From a bacterium (GTDB lineage: Bacteria; Patescibacteriota; Minisyncoccia; UBA6257; 02-FULL-45-10c), in NCBI GenBank assembly GCA_030646555.1, contig JAUSKP010000047.1, positions 1 through 19,362 of the forward strand: a stretch of DNA of 19,362 nucleotides, in the 5' to 3' direction. Every line of letters starts with the position of its first letter. The stretch's first letter is position 1. Made by a program: the position numbers and the translations under genes. Under the pieces are notes generated by a model. It did not search any database and was not told the origin of the DNA. It saw only the letters and a program-made list of their open reading frames with translations. This document shows, in pieces, positions 18,091 through 19,362 of this stretch.

Positions 18091-19362
18091 ATGTCTATTT
18101 TACCATCCATAATTGAAAAATCTTTTTGGGCATTGCCTATTCACGAATGCCTGAATATTTTAGAAACTAGCCACGAGGGCCTTTCCGAAGAAGAGGCTAA
18201 AAAAAGACGCTATGTTTTCGGGCTCAATGCTATTCCCGAAAAATCAAAAGTAACTAAAACAAAAATATTTTTAAATCAATTAAAAAGCCCCCTTATCTTT
18301 ATACTTTTAATTGCCGGCGCCATAATGCTATTTTTAAAAGATTATACTGACGCCGGTTTTATTATCGCAGCGGCCTTAATAAATTGTTTTTTGGGATTTT
18401 ATCAGGAAAATAAGGCTGAAACAGCGCTCAGCCATTTAAAAACTTATATTGAAAAAAGGGCAAGAATTTTAAGGGATAGCCATGAATATGGAATAGACGC
18501 CGAAGAACTTGTCCCTGGCGATGTAATCCATATCTCTCAAGGAGAAAGAATTCCCTGCGATGCCCGCCTTATTTACACAAATAACTTTGTAGTTGACGAA
18601 GCGACTCTGACTGGGGAATCTCTGCCTGTGCAAAAAAATACCGAACCGGTAAATTTTCAAGCCGTGCTTGGCGATCAAAAATGCATGGTCTTTGCGGGCA
18701 CATTAGCAGTCCAAGGATTTGCCAATGCCATTGTTTCCGCAACCGGAAAAAATACAGAAATCGGAAAAATCGCCTCAATGATCGGAGAGCAAGACAACAA
18801 GACCCCTCTTCAAAAAGACATAACAGATTTTAGCCTTAAAGCCACTATATTTTTAAGCGTGGCAACTTTAATAATTTTTCTGATCGGGATTTATTTTGGA
18901 AAATCAATTTTAGAAATGTTCTTGGTTTCCGTTGCCATACTTGTAGCCGCGATTCCGGAAGGACTGCCAATTGCCATGACTGTAATTCTGGCGATTGGAG
19001 TTCAGAGACTCGTTAAAAAGAAAGGCATAATAAGAAAAATGCTCGCCGCCGAAACTCTTGGCAACACGACGATAATATTAACCGATAAAACCGGAACTCT
19101 TACCGAGGCCAAGATGACTCTTTCTAAAATACAAAGCTTTTCTCCCTACGAAAGATCTGCCAAAGGCAGAGAAACAAATTTTGATGAAGACGAACTTCTT
19201 AAGCTCGCCCTTATCAATACCGACGTTGTTATAGAAAATCCAAAAGAATCTCAAGAAAAATGGCGTATACTGGGACGCCCTCTGGAAATAGCCGTCGTAA
19301 AAGCCGCCGCCGGCAATGGAATATATCTGAACAAGGTAAAAAAAGAAATAAAAGCAAGCGAC
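18091..19362 (+). CDS. P2-type (calcium-pump-like) cation-transporting ATPase, C-terminus outside window
   Basis: The frame is open for 424 codons to the window end, roughly half of a full pump. An N-terminal cation-ATPase domain (ILETSHEGLSEEEAKKRRYVFGLNAIPE) leads to membrane helices 1-2 (about 67-105). The A domain has VPGDVIHISQGERIPCDARL and TLTGES (172-177). Helices 3-4 hold AAIPEGLPIAMT (287-297), with the PEGLP signature of Ca2+/P2 pumps rather than the CPC of heavy-metal P1B pumps. The phosphorylation site is DKTGTLT (332-338, D332). The cargo is likely Ca2+ or a similar cation, but helices 5, 6 and 8, needed for ion choice, are not in the window. Confidence 0.95.
   Translation, partial: MSILPSIIEKSFWALPIHECLNILETSHEGLSEEEAKKRRYVFGLNAIPEKSKVTKTKIFLNQLKSPLIFILLIAGAIMLFLKDYTDAGFIIAAALINCFLGFYQENKAETALSHLKTYIEKRARILRDSHEYGIDAEELVPGDVIHISQGERIPCDARLIYTNNFVVDEATLTGESLPVQKNTEPVNFQAVLGDQKCMVFAGTLAVQGFANAIVSATGKNTEIGKIASMIGEQDNKTPLQKDITDFSLKATIFLSVATLIIFLIGIYFGKSILEMFLVSVAILVAAIPEGLPIAMTVILAIGVQRLVKKKGIIRKMLAAETLGNTTIILTDKTGTLTEAKMTLSKIQSFSPYERSAKGRETNFDEDELLKLALINTDVVIENPKESQEKWRILGRPLEIAVVKAAAGNGIYLNKVKKEIKASD

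Noticed and set aside
1..19362. CRISPR array, cas genes or a classical defence system
   Set aside because: No regularly spaced direct repeats and no cas, restriction or toxin-antitoxin proteins were found. The only nuclease is the small GIY-YIG protein.
1..19362. Use of UGA as a glycine codon (as in Gracilibacteria/SR1)
   Set aside because: All genes translate at full family length with the standard code and no in-frame TGA was needed.

Overview
The window looks like part of a small-genome bacterium of the Candidate Phyla Radiation (Patescibacteria, probably a parcubacterial lineage). The DNA is AT-rich and uses the standard code. Shine-Dalgarno motifs are scarce, and several promoters sit 7-9 nt from the start codon. 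Several small families that I associate with these bacteria are present: a DUF5652-like protein, a DUF5679-like mini zinc protein, a bacterial SWIB protein, a CPVC membrane protein beside a tethered thioredoxin, and a standalone GIY-YIG protein. Lineage and family assignments come from reading the sequence, not from a database search.

Region 1 (1-6775, minus strand) is a type IV pilus assembly operon in the order pilM-pilN-pilO-small membrane protein-pilB-pilT-pilC. PilM/N/O and the 103-residue protein in the PilP position would form the inner-membrane alignment complex. PilB extends the pilus, PilT retracts it, and PilC (cut by the window edge) is the platform. Two long copies of a multi-hairpin repeat lie in the two gaps of this operon, before pilB and before pilC. 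Each copy carries the stop codon of the gene before it.

Region 2 (6823-13014) holds a ComF-type phosphoribosyltransferase on the plus strand. It is followed on the minus strand by a DUF5652-like protein, two saccharopine-dehydrogenase-fold enzymes (one resembling homospermidine synthase) with a tRNA-Ala(UGC) between them, and a two-gene unit of a GT-B-like glycosyltransferase and a membrane-anchored TIM-barrel glycosidase.

Region 3 (13015-15365) is dense in RNA genes and small repeats. It has tRNA-Ser(CGA), the SWIB gene, a 52-residue zinc protein, a candidate 153-nt structured RNA with its own promoter and terminator, and tRNA-Arg(CCU). A tRNA-like remnant then runs straight into a GIY-YIG nuclease gene and an intact tRNA-Ala(GGC). 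Two different short inverted-repeat elements have visible insertion footprints here. One sits in a promoter -35 box. The other splits a terminator whose unsplit twin survives about 540 bp away.

Region 4 (15372-19362) holds a helical protein of unknown function, a thioredoxin-like protein with a CPVC membrane partner behind a promoter with a nearby palindrome, and tRNA-Ser(UGA). A palindromic island follows, bounded by a partial duplicate of the tRNA 3' end. Next come two small membrane proteins converging on a shared terminator, and the first 424 residues of a P2-type cation ATPase that runs off the window.

The most unusual content is the set of short, multi-armed, non-coding inverted-repeat families. 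At least three are distinguishable, and they sit in promoters, terminators, stop codons and next to tRNA 3' ends. No transposase is visible in the window.
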